64,000 nt of DNA from Prillingera fragicola (lineage: Eukaryota > Basidiomycota > Tremellomycetes > Trichosporonales > Trichosporonaceae). This document shows positions 23,819-35,127 of the stretch, piece after piece. Every line of letters starts with the position of its first letter. Within the stretch, counting starts at the first letter, position 1. Where the stretch lies: positions 186,001 through 250,000 of the forward strand of contig BEDY01000010.1 in assembly GCA_002335605.1 (NCBI GenBank), written 5' to 3'. The translations under genes and the position numbers were made by a program. Under the pieces are notes generated by a model. The model was not told where the DNA came from and did no database searches. It saw only the letters and a list, made by a program, of their open reading frames with translations.

Positions 23819-24547
23819 CCAGCCCCTGTTCGAATACAGCAAGGCAAAATTCGAATTCCATGGTCGTCATTCGAATATCTCCACTCCATTCTTAGCTCCC
23901 TTGACTCTGCCAAGAGATTGCCATCCGACGATGACCCGCAGCGTTGGCCCGACCGGCGGGTGAGCTGTAGGGGTGAGGGGCATGAGGGCAGAGGTGGACC
24001 GGTGTTCAAATTTCAAGGTCGGCTTTCTGTGCGCGTGGGGTGTCACATGTACAGCGGGGAAGGACTGTTCCTGATTATTCACCCTGATCCGGGCAATGGT
24101 ACTGGTAGCAGTCTCCGCAAACATCCATGACTGACGACTTCTCACTCGCATTTACTCGGCACGAGAGCGGACTTGCGAGCCGCTTCCGCTGATATCAACC
24201 GTTGGGAAGCAACAGTTGTAGTGTGGTATCGGGAACCAGCAAATTGACTGTACAACTGTCATCGGTCGTCCACCGATGACCATCCGGGGTATGTGGGGTA
24301 ACGCGGAGTCTTGCGGTCCGAGGGTGGGGGAGTGAGACTTCATGTGTCCTGTGGGGGAAGACAGAGGCACCGAGGAGACCGGTGATCTCGGTATTGTTGA
24401 CCAGGACTAGCTAGATGTCGACAACTCTGAGCGAGACACTCCGGGGGATGCCGGCGGGACGTTGTGGCGGTAGACCCACTCTTCGCACGTTGCCACTGCG
24501 CGCATCACGGCGTCTTAGACAGGATCAATGATTGCGTGTCGTGAACA

Positions 24548-24555
24548 CATAAAAG
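24548..24555 (+). promoter_or_regulatory. TATA-like box of the sugar-porter gene
   Basis: CATAAAAG about 60 bp before the ATG at 24611, followed by a CAACA-rich leader. Confidence 0.4.
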
Positions 24556-24610
24556 GCAGGTCGAGAAGCAGACATTTTTCCCACACTCCAACACAATCAA
24601 CCACAACAAC

Positions 24611-26355
24611 ATGGCAGGTGGCGTCGTTAAGAAACCTATCAACGTTTTCCGTCTCGGCAACCTTGGCGAGCCCAAGGGAGTCTTCAACTGGCGTCTTTGG
24701 TATGCCGTTTTCTCCTTTGGTCTTCTCGGTGCCGCCCGTGGTATCGACGAGGGTCTCATCTCTGGTGCCTTCAAGGCCAAGAGCTTCCAAAAGCTCATCA
24801 ACCTCTCTAGCTACTCGGAAATTGAGCAGGTCAACATCAAGGGCAACGTTTCCGCAATGGTTCTTCTCGGTTCGGTTGCTGGCTCATTGTTGTGAGTGGT
24901 CCTTTTTTCGCGATTTTTCGCGCCCCCTCCCCATTGCACCATGGCTAATATTCCAGTGCATTCTTCGTCTGTGACAGGGTCGGTCGTCTCTGGGCCACCC
25001 GTCAGCTCTGCGTCTGGTGGATCGTCGGCATGGCCATCTTCATGGGCAACAACGGTCACCTCGGCGCTGTCTACGCTGGTCGCTTCATTGCCGGCTTTGG
25101 TATCGGTCAGACTCCGGTCGTCGGCCCCGTCTACCTCGCCGAGATCGCTCCCGCCAGTGTCCGTGGTCTCTGCACCTGTGTCTTTACCGGCAATGTTTAC
25201 GTCGGCATCGTCCTCGCCTACTGGGCCAACTATGGCACTCAGAAGAACCTCGGCTCGGACACTGCCTCGCGCTGGCTGCTCCCTACCTCGCTCCACATCA
25301 TGTTTGCTTCACTCATTTTTGCCCTGAGTTGGTTCAACTACGAGTCGCCGCGTTTCCTCATCAAGAAGGACAAGGTCGAGCTCGCCATCCGCAACATGGC
25401 CCGCATCCGTGGCCTGCCCGAGGACCACGAGTACGTCCGCAACGAGATTGCCGGTATTCGCGCCTCGCACGACCACGAGGTCGAGGCTACTGCCGGCATG
25501 ACCTTCTTCGGCATGGTCAAGGAGACCTTCACCAACCGCAACAACCTGTATCGCTTCTTCCTTGCCTCGAGTGTGCAGTTCCTCTCGCAGTGGTCTGGAG
25601 CCGGTTCCGTCACCATCTACGCCGTGGACATTTTCGAGCTCCTCGGCATCAAGGGCGACGAGGCTACATTGCTCGTCTCGGCCGTCTTTGGAATTGTCAA
25701 GCTCGTCGCCGCTGTTCTTTGTGCCCTCTTCCTCGTCGACGTTATTGGTCGCAAGCGCTCGCTTCTCCTCGGCATCACCCTCCAGACCGTCGCAATGATC
25801 TACGTCGCCTCGTTCCTCACCTCGGAGCCCAAACTCGGCATTGACCCCAACTACCACCTCCCCGAGCACGACGCCGGTATCGGCCGCGGTGCCATTGCCA
25901 TGATCTACATTTCCGGCTTTGGCTGGGCTCTCGGATGGAACTCGATGCAGTACCTCCTCACCGCCGAGCTCTTCCCTCTCCGCATCCGCGCCCTCGCCAC
26001 CTCGTGGGCCATGGCCCTCCACTTTGTCAACCAGTACGCCAACGCCCGTGCTGTCCCCAACCTCCTCGAGCCCCTCTCCAACGGGGGCATCACCCCGGCG
26101 GGCACCTTCTGGTCGTTTGCGTGCATCACCCTCATCGGCGGCGTTTGGGTCTGGTTCTTTGTTCCCGAGACCGCAGGCCGTACCCTCGAGGACATTGAGC
26201 AGCTCTTCGAGCTCCCTTGGTACAAGATTGGTCGCATGGGCAACAAGCAGGCCGATGAGCGCGCCGCTATGGAGGCTGCTGCTATGCACGACGACCGCAA
26301 GTTGTCCGTCGAGGAGGCCGAGCACCGCGAGAAGAACACCCCCCACATTGCTTAG
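24611..26355 (+). CDS. MFS transporter, sugar porter family (sugar/quinate type)
   Basis: Exons 24611-24891 and 24957-26355 (65-nt intron) give 559 aa, the usual length for fungal sugar porters. Family signatures in order: GAARGIDEGLISG in helix 1, DRVGRLWATR after helix 2, GRFIAGFGIGQTPVVGPVYLAEIAPASVRG in the middle of the N-half, ESPRFLIKKDK before the cytosolic loop, VDVIGRKRSLL in the C-half, AELFPLRIRA, and the closing PETAGRTLEDIEQLF. These support 12 helices and proton-coupled import of a hexose, polyol or quinate-like substrate at the plasma membrane. The exact substrate cannot be assigned. The tail is hydrophilic and acidic, ending HREKNTPHIA. It is flanked by gene-poor sequence on both sides, with no linked catabolic genes, so the context does not help. 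Confidence 0.94.
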
Positions 26356-27960
26356 GTCATCCACCGAGAGCAGCAGCAGTTCATTAAAAATTGTAGTAGG
26401 TGCACCAGTGTGGTGCGCGTTGTCCATGAATAGGTTCAAACCCCAGCGTCTCTGTGCTCTCTGAACGTTCATGACGCAGCCTCGGTTCATTCTGACATCT
26501 CTTGGGGGGATCACTGCCTGCTGCAAAGCTGTTTATACGACACGGCAAGGCTGTGGAATGCCGGACGCTCGTGCCGGTGCCGCAGAGTCATATGTCTTGT
26601 GCCTGGTCGAGATATCCACTAAGCCGGAAAGGGCTATCGACGGGAACGGGTCAGTAGTGGCACTTTCATTCGTGGTTGCCCATGAGGGAGACATGATGAG
26701 CATGTGGTGGCATGGGCTTGGCAAAGTATTTCAGAATATCAGAGCAAGACGAGCTAGTGACCTTGGAGATGGCAGCCCATGTGAGTCGGCATGTGAGGAA
26801 TGTGCGGCAGAGCAGGGTGGGGGGAATTATGGGAAATTGCTGCAGAGGCCGAGGAAGTCGACGCTTGAAGGCACACCAGTTGCACATCGAATGGGAATCT
26901 ACGTACTGGTACCAGGTCCTGGCCGTTCTGGTCACCGTAGGATGGCATGTCGACGCTCGACGCAGTCAAGTGGCACGCTCACCTGTCCAACTCGCAATAC
27001 CACACATGACCCAACAACAACAACCGCAAGCGAGTTCAACACAACCGGTATCGCACCTGACCATCTGCGTGTGAAAGGTTGGATGAGAGGTAGCGACTCG
27101 ATCACTGTGGCAAGAGTGGGTCACGCCAGTGGAATGCTTTTCCAGGCCGAGTTATTCGACAGAGGGAGATTTCTCGGCGATATGCCGAGTACCACGGATA
27201 TCGCGACATCAGTGCGACACCAGTGCAGTCCATGCCAGTATCGCTCTCCTGTAAGTTTGACATGTATCCTAATCTTCATGGCCTCCAACTATTGCACACA
27301 TTTTGTTAGGTTGGCAGACGACAGTTGTGCGACCGATGGCCGTGGAAGCTTGGTGGTGGTCATTTGGCTGACAGTGGCACCGCTTTTCTGCCCACTGACA
27401 ACCTCAAGCCCCCACCTTGAGAGAAATGCAACTCATATCTCACACTGTATATCTCGGACACTACCATGGACGGTGACGGCCCCACCCAGGTTGTCACCAC
27501 TACACTGACGGTATGCACATGCATATGACACACCCTCGCTCACCCACCCAACCCCCCGCCTGGCAGTGCACACTGAGTCCCCACAGGGGGGGGGATGAAT
27601 TTGATTCCGTTGCCACCCACGCGCGCGCCTTCCTCGGTCGCGGGGGCAGGCGGGCAGGATTCCCTCGGACACCTCAATGTCGTTCATCCTTCCATCCTCA
27701 CCCTCTTCATCCTCATCCTCACCCCCCCTTCCATCCATCCCAACCCCCCTCTCCGACCCTCCGCATCCCCCTCCCCTTCGCCTCACCCGGCCTCCTCCCC
27801 GCCAACCTCTCTCCCGTCCCCCCCCCCTCCTTCCCCCTCGCGCCCCTCTTCCTTCCTCTTCCTCATCCCCCTTCCCCTCCTTTCGGCGCGTAATCTCTTA
27901 CCTCAAAGGCACCTTTGGCTCGTCGACCCTCGTCTGCTTCAATCTCACAACTCTGCAGCA
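26356..27960. other. 1.6 kb intergenic; long pyrimidine-rich leader
   Basis: A 345-codon plus-strand frame (26471-27508) reads as random composition. The last ~230 bp (27680-27900) is an almost pure C/T tract on the plus strand, typical of promoters or 5' UTRs of highly expressed fungal genes. Confidence 0.45.
27680..27895 (+). promoter_or_regulatory. pyrimidine-rich promoter/5' UTR tract
   Basis: Long C/T-rich run on the coding strand ending ~65 bp before the ATG of the KH protein. Confidence 0.5.
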
Positions 27961-29157
27961 ATGTCCGACAACGGTAGGTCATCCCCTCTAGACGCGTCAA
28001 ATTTAGGCCTCGTGACTAACATGATTCCAAGACGCGTCTTCCCCCACGGCCCTCGACACCCAGATTGCCACCACTGGCGTGCCCGAGGAGCTCACCCTCC
28101 GTGCTCTCGTTTCTACCAAGGAGGCTGGTATCATCATTGGCAAGGGCGGCGCTACCATTGCCAACGTCCGTCAGCTCGCTGGCTGCAAGGCTGGCGTCTC
28201 CAAGGTCGTGCCTGGTGTCCAGGATCGCGTCCTCAGCGTCAGTGGTGACCCCGAGGCGATCGCCTCGGCCTACTCCGAGGTCGCGCGCCTTCTCCTCGAG
28301 ACTCCCCTCTCCGACTCGTCGCTTCCCCCTCCTCCCGTTGCCGCGTTCACTTCGATTCGTCTCCTGATCAGCCACAACCTGATGGGCACTGTCATCGGCC
28401 GTGCTGGCATCAAGATCAAGCAGATTCAGGACATGTCTGGCGCGCGCATGGTTGCGTCCAAGGAGATGCTCCCCCAGTCGACTGAGCGCGTCGTCGAGGT
28501 CCAGGGCGCTCAGGAGGCCATCAAGACTGCCGTCTTTGAGATTGCCAAGTGCCTTCTCGAGGACTGGGAGCGCAACACTGGTACCGTTCAGTACCACCCG
28601 GGAGCCGCTGGCGACGCTGGCGTCCTTGCTGGCGGCCTCGGTGCCCAGACCGTCACTGGTCCCACTGGCGGCATCCGCCGCACCTCGATCGGCTTTGGCG
28701 CTCCTCCCCCCAACGTCGGCGGTGCTGGCGAGCGTCGCGCTTCGCGTGGCTCGTTCTCGGCTGGCGCTGGCGAGCGTCGTCCCTCCGAGTCGCAGCCCCC
28801 TACCAACGACCCCAACCTCCGCACCCAGAACATTTCCATTCCTAGCGACATGGTCGGCTGCATCATGTAAGTGGGCGTGGTGTAGACACGAGCTGACGGA
28901 CAGCGGCCGCGGTGGCTCCAAGATTACCGAGATCCGTCGCCTCTCTGGCTCGCGCATTTCGATTGCCAAGGTGCCCCACGACGAGACTGGCGAGCGCATG
29001 TTTACCATTGTCGGCACTGCCGAGTCGACCGAGCGTGCCCTCATGCTTCTCTACTCGCAGCTCGAGTCTGAGAAGGAGCGCCGTAAGTTGCTCTAGCGTA
29101 GACTCTGTGCTGACCTCTTCAGGCGTCAACCAGACTGCCGAGTCGGGCGAGGCTTAA
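27961..29157 (+). CDS. triple KH-domain RNA-binding protein (PCBP/hnRNP K type)
   Basis: Exons 27961-27973 (13 nt), 28032-28866, 28904-29082 and 29123-29157 give 353 aa; introns are 58, 37 and 40 nt. Three KH domains each show the GxxG RNA-binding loop: KH1 ~22-90 (IIIGKGGATIANV), KH2 ~110-178 (TVIGRAGIKIKQI) and KH3 ~275-342 (CIIGRGGSKITEI). KH2 and KH3 are separated by a Gly/Ser/Arg-rich linker with two GERR(A/P)S repeats, possible basophilic kinase sites. This layout matches S. pombe Rnc1, S. cerevisiae Pbp2/Hek2 and animal PCBPs, which bind C-rich mRNA and control its stability or localisation. KH3 is interrupted by an intron exactly at its GxxG loop. The start lies in a tiny first exon encoding MSDN. 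Confidence 0.93.
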
Positions 29158-29662
29158 ATTCCATCAAGGTTGCCCCATTTGTGTGCATACTACTATGGCG
29201 TCTTTGCACATCTACCACCCAATATCTCTGCCGCCAACCAACCACCACCCTCCCCACCACCCACCACCCAACCTGTGACTCTTTCCTCCGTCTCCTCTAT
29301 AAGCGATTCTCATCCCCATTAGCACCTCTGCGCCCTCAAAGGTTTTTGTTTATATACCACCAAAAAAAGCAGAGTACTAGTGGAAGCAGCGAGCCATTCG
29401 TATAGGATGCATGGCAGTCTGAAGTGATTTGGGTGCTCGACGACGTTGCTGGGTGGGACCTGAAAATGGGGCTGCCACATGTCGGCGAAAGTAGCCCCGG
29501 CGGCGACCTTCCTTCCCTGCTGCAGTCATTCAACGCGACGCTGCTGCAATCCACAGCCATCCATAGCACTATCACCACTCATTCTAGCTCCCCTCTCTGC
29601 TCCCCCCCTTGCAGCCTCCCCTCTACCCCCTCAGCACCTCCTTGCACACCCATCCCCATTGC
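29158..29662. other. 0.5 kb intergenic
   Basis: 3' flank of the KH protein and promoter of the 5MP gene, CACC- and CT-rich; no gene seen. Confidence 0.4.
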
Positions 29663-30993
29663 ATGTCTCACACGCCTACCTCAGCAACCCCCGGTAATGC
29701 CAGCGGTGCAGCGGCCAAGCCGACCCTGACGGGTGTGCGCATCAAGCAGCGCAAGGGCCAGGCAAAGGCTACTGCCAAGTTTGAGCCAGAAGGTGAGCAA
29801 TACAGCAGCAACAGCATGTACTGACTCGCAAAGTTTTCCGTGACGCTCTCCTCCTCCACCTCGCCCTCGTCCCCAACCCTCCTACCACTGATGCGCTTGT
29901 AGCAAAGCTCGTCCAGGCGGGCACGACTCTCGAGTTTCTCAAGTACAGCGAGCAGCTGTTTGAGCTCTTGTTTGTCGGTGGCCTCCTCCAGCCCGGTGGC
30001 TCGTATCTCGATGAGAAGCGCTCGCCCTTTTACGTTCTCCAGGAGACCGAGGGCGGCGACTGGGAGCCCGTCAAGGGCATTGTCGAGGTTCTCCAGCGCG
30101 TGATTCAGCGCTACCGCTACCTCCAGCGTCCCCTCGAGGATAATTTCCTCCCCGGTCTCCTTGGCTACGTTGCCAAGTGGAACGCCGAGCAGCGCAACAA
30201 GCTGGCCGAGGCCATTGCTCTTCTCGTGACTGACCTCGGCATTTCTGCAAAGTGCCTCACCTCGCTCGCCAAGGACCACGTTGTCAAGGACGAGGTTGCG
30301 CTCAACTTTCTCACCCAGTTCTTCCGCGTCTATCTGCAGCGCCAGAGCATGGACCACCTTGCGGCGACTCTGCGCCGTTCGGGTCTCCGGGACGTGCTGT
30401 CCGTGTTCCCCGTCAACAGCCGCGACAAGGAGCACCTCGATGCCCACTTTAAAAAGGAGGGACTCACGCAGATTGTCGACTGGTACGCCAAGGTCGCGCT
30501 CTCCGAGGTCAAGGAGCAGACTGTCACGTCAGTGTCGCGCGCCATCAACGACGAGGAGACCAACGACCAGATTGTCGAGACCCTCAAGCTCCAGCAGTCG
30601 GAGCGCCCCGTCCCCGAGGCCGACCTGTGCGAGTGGATCTTCCTCGGCTGGATGGGCGGCTTTGACTGGTCGCAGCGCGCCGACCAGCTCGACGCCAACG
30701 TGGTCCAGTACGTGACCCGCCTGGCGCCCACCCTCGAGCCCTTTTGCAACGGCGCCAAGGCCGAGGTCGGCATCCTCAACGCCATGCAGGTCTACTGCTA
30801 CCAGGACACGCGTATCCTCAAGGCCTTCCCCCAGCTCGTCAAGGTCTTGTACAACACGGACTGTATCTCGGACCAGGCCATCATCTACTGGCACCAAAAG
30901 GGCGCCAAGGCCCAGGGCAAGCAGCACTTTCTCAAGGTCACCGAGCCCCTCGTCCGCTTCCTCGAGGAGGAGAGCGACGAAGATGACGAGTAG
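29663..30993 (+). CDS. eIF5-mimic protein (BZW/5MP), W2 domain
   Basis: Exons 29663-29792 and 29834-30993 (41-nt intron) give 429 aa, close to human BZW1/2 (419). The N-terminus carries TGVRIKQRKGQAKATAKFEPEVFRD, the typical 5MP opening. It is followed by helical MIF4G-like repeats (LLFVGGLLQPGGSYLDEKR) and a C-terminal W2 domain with aromatic/acidic patches: ADLCEWIFLGWMGGFDW, then AIIYWHQKGAKAQGKQHFL and an acidic end FLEEESDEDDE. Family knowledge: 5MP competes with eIF5 for eIF2 and eIF3, lowering initiation at non-AUG or poor-context starts and shaping the stress response. S. cerevisiae lacks this gene, while basidiomycetes keep it. The exon join gives EPE-VFRDALLLHLALVPNP in frame. Confidence 0.94.
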
Positions 30994-31581
30994 TTTTGTG
31001 GCTTGTGTCCGCGTGTGAGAGTGTTTATACAGACAGACAGACGCTATCATGTACATGTTACAGAGAATCAGCCATGCATGTGTCGTGTTACAGCTATCTC
31101 CCTCGCGGCGTCGCGGCCCGGGAACACAGGGATAGATCTGTATCTGGTCAGTGAGAAGCTCTCGCCTGTTCGGTGACAGAGTCATGGCCGGTGTTTGACA
31201 TGAGCTGGGTTTCCGGGGCAGGCACAGCCGGTTCCTCATTCCCTCTCTTCGCAATCTCACCCAAACACCGGACAGTACGCGCTTGCTGGCATTATCAGTT
31301 TGCACTGGGCGGGCGACTCGCAACATCGACGTCATTATGGATGCGGTCTGCATATGTATCATGCTACAGTTATTACACCATTGCTGGCGGGTGAGGCAGG
31401 CGGCAGTGTTTGTGTTTATAGCGCCGCCTGCTTCGATGCGGGAGAGAGAGAGGGAGAAAGTGTCCGTGGCGTGTGGCCGTGTATATGGGTTTGGGGTGGG
31501 TTGCGATCTATGAGTGTCTTTTTGGCGTGAGAGCGCTGTGTGGGTGCAAAAAGGTAAGAGGAACGTAAAGCGCTGGAAGGC
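30994..31581. other. 0.6 kb intergenic between convergent genes
   Basis: 3' flanks of the 5MP gene (+) and the chitin deacetylase gene (-); no gene seen. Confidence 0.4.
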
Positions 31582-32866
31582 TTAGAAGAGGGCGGCGACG
31601 GCAGCGACGACGACGACGGCCATGCCGGGGGCGACGAGGGTGGAGGCGGCGTTCTTGCTGTCAGCGTGGGCCTGGTTGGCGCCGGCCTGGGCGCCGGGGG
31701 TGGCCGAGGAGCTGGCCGACGAGGCAGCGTTGGCCGAAGCGGATGCGGCGCCGACAGTGGCGGAGCCAGACCCGGCGGGGGCGGCAGTGGCGTTGACGTT
31801 GGACGAGCCTGCGGCGACGCCGAGATCGTTGACGGCGCCAGTGTTCGAGGCAGCGTTCTGGTACCAGTTGAGGTTGAAGGCGTCGGCAACGTTGCGGACC
31901 GACCAGCCGTTCTTGGTCATGTTGGGGAAGGTGTAGGTGAAGACGTTGTACTCGTTGTCGTTGAGCTCGTGCTCGAGGGCAATGATGCCGGGGGACTTTG
32001 CGCCCTCAAACCAGGTCTCCATGGTGGCACGAACATTGTCGACGGTAAACTGGGGGTTGGAGCCAATGGCCCAGTCGTTGGTGTCGCGGTTCCAGATGAC
32101 AGTCTTGAGGCCAAACACCCCCTCGGCAATGGCACGCACACGGTTGTCAACGTCGCCGTAAGGGGGGCGCCAGAAGGCGGGGATGCGGCCCTCGGAAACG
32201 TCGGCGATAGCCTTGATGGTCCATCCGAGCTCGGCGACAACGTCCTCGTTGGAGAGCGAGGTGGTGTACTTGTGAGACCAGGTGTGGACGGCGAGGTGGC
32301 CGCCTGCCTTGAAGTCGGCGTTGGCCTGAACGGGGCTGCCGACAACGTTTATTCCAATCATAAAGTGGGTAGCGTTGCCTGCTATGTTGTTCTCGGTGAG
32401 AAACTTGGTGAGCTTGGGGGAAGCCTCTCCGGGTCCATCGTCAAAGGTGAGCTGCGGGCTGTCAGTGATGGTCGTTTCAACACCCAAAGATGCTTACGAC
32501 AAAGGTACCATCAGGGCCGTTGAAATAGTCCGTGTCGGTATGGCAGCCAGTGGTGAACGAGCAAATGTCGGGGCTCATGCCTTGGTCCTTGATGCCGGGG
32601 TACGAGATCGAGCAGCACCCCTTCAGAGTAGCGACCGGGTTGTTGGCCGGGAGCTGGATCGCATTGAGCTTGTCAATCCACGCCTGCGGGGTCATGTTGC
32701 GCGGGGGGGTGCCGACGCCGGGAAAGCCCTGGGCCCAGGTGGGCGAGTTGAAGTCGACAGGCGCATCACGCTTGAAGAGCTCGTGCACGGGCGCATCGCG
32801 GGGCTGGTACCAGGCCGCGGGAGCCGCAGCGGCAAGGGGGAGAAGCGTAAGGAGCGAGAAGAGCAT
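31582..32866 (-). CDS. GPI-anchored chitin/polysaccharide deacetylase
   Basis: Exon 1 is 32498-32866 and exon 2 is 31582-32451 (46-nt intron): 412 aa. It removes acetyl groups from chitin in the cell wall to make chitosan, a major wall polymer of tremellomycetes. A signal peptide (MLFSLLTLLPLAAAAPA) precedes a ~105-residue N-terminal region with Cys pairs (KGCCSIS ... CSFTTGC). The NodB domain has its catalytic motifs in order: motif 1 TFDDGP (125-130), motif 2 HTWSH (His179, His183), motif 3 RPPYGD (218-223), then WNRDTNDW and LEHELND. The C-terminus is a Ser/Ala-rich linker followed by a small-residue site and a hydrophobic end (VAPGMAVVVVAAVAALF), a standard GPI signal. The acceptor chosen gives FV-LTFDDGP; the AG 7 nt upstream would shift the frame. 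All zinc and base residues appear intact. Confidence 0.96.
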
Positions 32867-33391
32867 TGTTGATAGGCCCGGGGGGTGGTGGTGTGGCTAC
32901 GGGGAATAACAAGTGGTAGTGTTTATAGAGTCCAAAACTGCCACTGTCCTTTTCTACAGTAAAGAGAGCAAGGGAGTGTATGCGAAAAGACGAGGAAAGG
33001 GAATGGGAAGAAGAGAAAGAGCTATCAAAGATTGTTTGGTGCAAGCGATAGAGAGTAGTAGTATCACGGCAAACAAGGCTGCTGGTTGGGGGACTGAGGT
33101 CCTTTTTCTATATCGGGCTGGGCCCAAGAGCTTTAGCTTTCGGTAGCAGCAGCTGTTTCGGCCAGTCCGTTGCTCCGGGCCAGGAAAGGTTTAGTCTACT
33201 AGCTATCCTGCGAGCGCTGCATGCCCAAGGGTCCTGTACCACTGCTGTCGTCACTGCTGCTGGATAGCTCTTCCGTTGGCTCATGGCTATGGGAAAGGGT
33301 GGCAGCCACACAAAGGATGAGCCGGTGCCCCCTCAAAGCAGAGGAGAGCGCCCATGCCCGCTCGGGATTGCGGCCTACGCATGCAAAGGAG

Positions 33392-33411
33392 GGCGGCGGC
33401 GGCGGCGGCGG
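33392..33411. repeat. (GGC)n microsatellite
   Basis: About 20 bp of uninterrupted GGC triplets. Confidence 0.85.
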
Positions 33412-34657
33412 TGCGGTCTAACTGACAATCTAGTTGCTGGTGCATGACACCTGGAAAGGAAGAGGAGAATGCCGTTGGTAATCAGGGTTTGGGTGGGATT
33501 GTGCCTGTTGTGCCGTGTTTGTGTTGGTCTCTGTCAATGGGGGTCGTGAGACCTGGGATCTGGCAGCAGGGTTGACCTGCATCTCGTGCTGTTGCTGCTC
33601 CTGTGCATGCTACATGCAGAGCGATGGCGCTGCTCTACTACGGATAAGGCGGCGTCATCGGTACAATCTACGCCTTGCAATGGCCCTTCAAGGGCAGCCC
33701 TCCAACCTTAGATGACCCTGGTCCCAAACCTGTTCCTTGCCTCCCGCACCCCGTCCTAACATTTAACATTATTGTTCACTAGACTCCTCAATATCCTACT
33801 ACCCAGCCGAGGTCGATTGGGGTGGGTGAGGTTAGAGCCGGTGCAAGCGATCAGGCAAAGGCAGACCTATGTGGCCTATGTCCTTCGCACCATCGAGGCG
33901 CACAAACAATGCTACACAGCGAGCACACACTCTCTCTCCAGAGCCAAGCCAGCCAAGCCAGCATGTCGTCTATATTCTCCCACACAGATAGCGATGAAAG
34001 CGGGTACTGGTCTCGCTAGCATCATGTGACACAACTGTGGTTCTGCCATCGCGATAGTGGAATTCGCAAGCCACCAGCCTCGCTTGCTCAGCGACGGCGC
34101 GCAGCAGCACTGCGATCCCATGCTTGCAAAACCGAGGCCACGACCGTCCCGTGCAGCATGTCGTCCGAGGCCGCCGCACAAGGCAGGCCGTTATTCCAGT
34201 CGCATTCCGCCAAACTGAAAACTTGACGGGGGTGCGGTCTGCCCATCGTGACAACCGATCACCTGCTCATCAAGCTAATGTTGCTGCAAGCTGCAGCTGC
34301 CCTTCCTGACAACCTAATGCCTGCCATCGCTCATGTCCGAGCAAAGAGCGTCACGAGTTGATCACATTACTACTGCGCATTCGGCCAACATTACAGAAGC
34401 GGGACCTGGGAACTGCTGGGGCTCTAACCCCAAGTTGGGCACAAGCTTCAAAGGCACCACCCAGATGATGCTGCGTAAGCCAGGCAGCTCGTCCGATGCC
34501 CGCCGTGCGCCCGAGTTGCCCGCCCTGCTGGCTTGTGTCCAGCAGATAAATATGGATCTGAGCCCCTACATTGAGTCGCAAACCTTGAACTGCTAGTCCG
34601 AGCGAGCGAGAGTAGGCTGAACGGCTATCGATGGCATGAATGCAGGTGGATGTTGTC

Positions 34658-34693
34658 ACCCTGTACGGTGGCCCTGGCAGACCCTGTACGGTG
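34658..34693. repeat. 13-bp direct repeat
   Basis: ACCCTGTACGGTG at 34658-34670 and 34681-34693, identical, 23-bp period. Confidence 0.75.
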
Positions 34694-35127
34694 ATTAAGA
34701 TTTGACACATTATTGATGATCAGCCCCCGACGGCGAGAATGCCGATATCGTCAGCCAACCACAGCGTGCTCGACCGAGAAAAAGTAAACAAGGCATTCAT
34801 GCATTCATACGTGCGTCTTGAGACGGCAGTACTGAGAACAGGATAGCTTATCGCTACTCTGCAGCTAGATCTCCCGTTCATTGCCGCCCAACCCCGAGCT
34901 CGGAAGCGGCTGCTCCCTATCCTCGGTGGAGCGCATGCCACACCGAGCTCGGTGCACAAACACTGGTGCGAGAGATATCCCCAGCCAGGATCGACCTCGC
35001 CAGGAGCAATGTCCAGGAACACCGACCACCTGCAGGATCATCCTCATGAACAACAAACACAGCACCAGGGCGAGCAAGGGCAACGCCGCTGATCACACCC
35101 GCAGGATCAAGCACGATCCGCAAAGCC

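Larger units (their letters stand above)
20241..24610. other. 4.4 kb gene-poor tract with tandem duplications and coding-like debris
   Basis: No intact gene supported. Between ~21.9 and 22.8 kb protein-like stretches appear in shifting frames (for example KIPMALPCRPF, LVSIKDVVVILPTVRGRYSGD), broken by stops, which suggests a decayed gene or element. Two separate 21-bp tandem duplications (22605-22646, 22840-22881) and a 7-bp array (23784-23818) occur here. Confidence 0.45.

Noticed and set aside
23820..23850. TGTTCGAATACAG resembling a tRNA T-loop
   Set aside because: The stem does not pair over 5 bp and no cloverleaf can be drawn.
26395..26460. GGTTCAAACCCC resembling a tRNA T-arm
   Set aside because: No matching acceptor, D or anticodon arms could be folded around it; it lies in the 3' UTR of the transporter gene.
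26471..27508. 345-codon plus-strand frame after the sugar transporter gene
   Set aside because: Composition is random, no domain, no coding bias in third positions, and it runs through likely UTR and promoter sequence.
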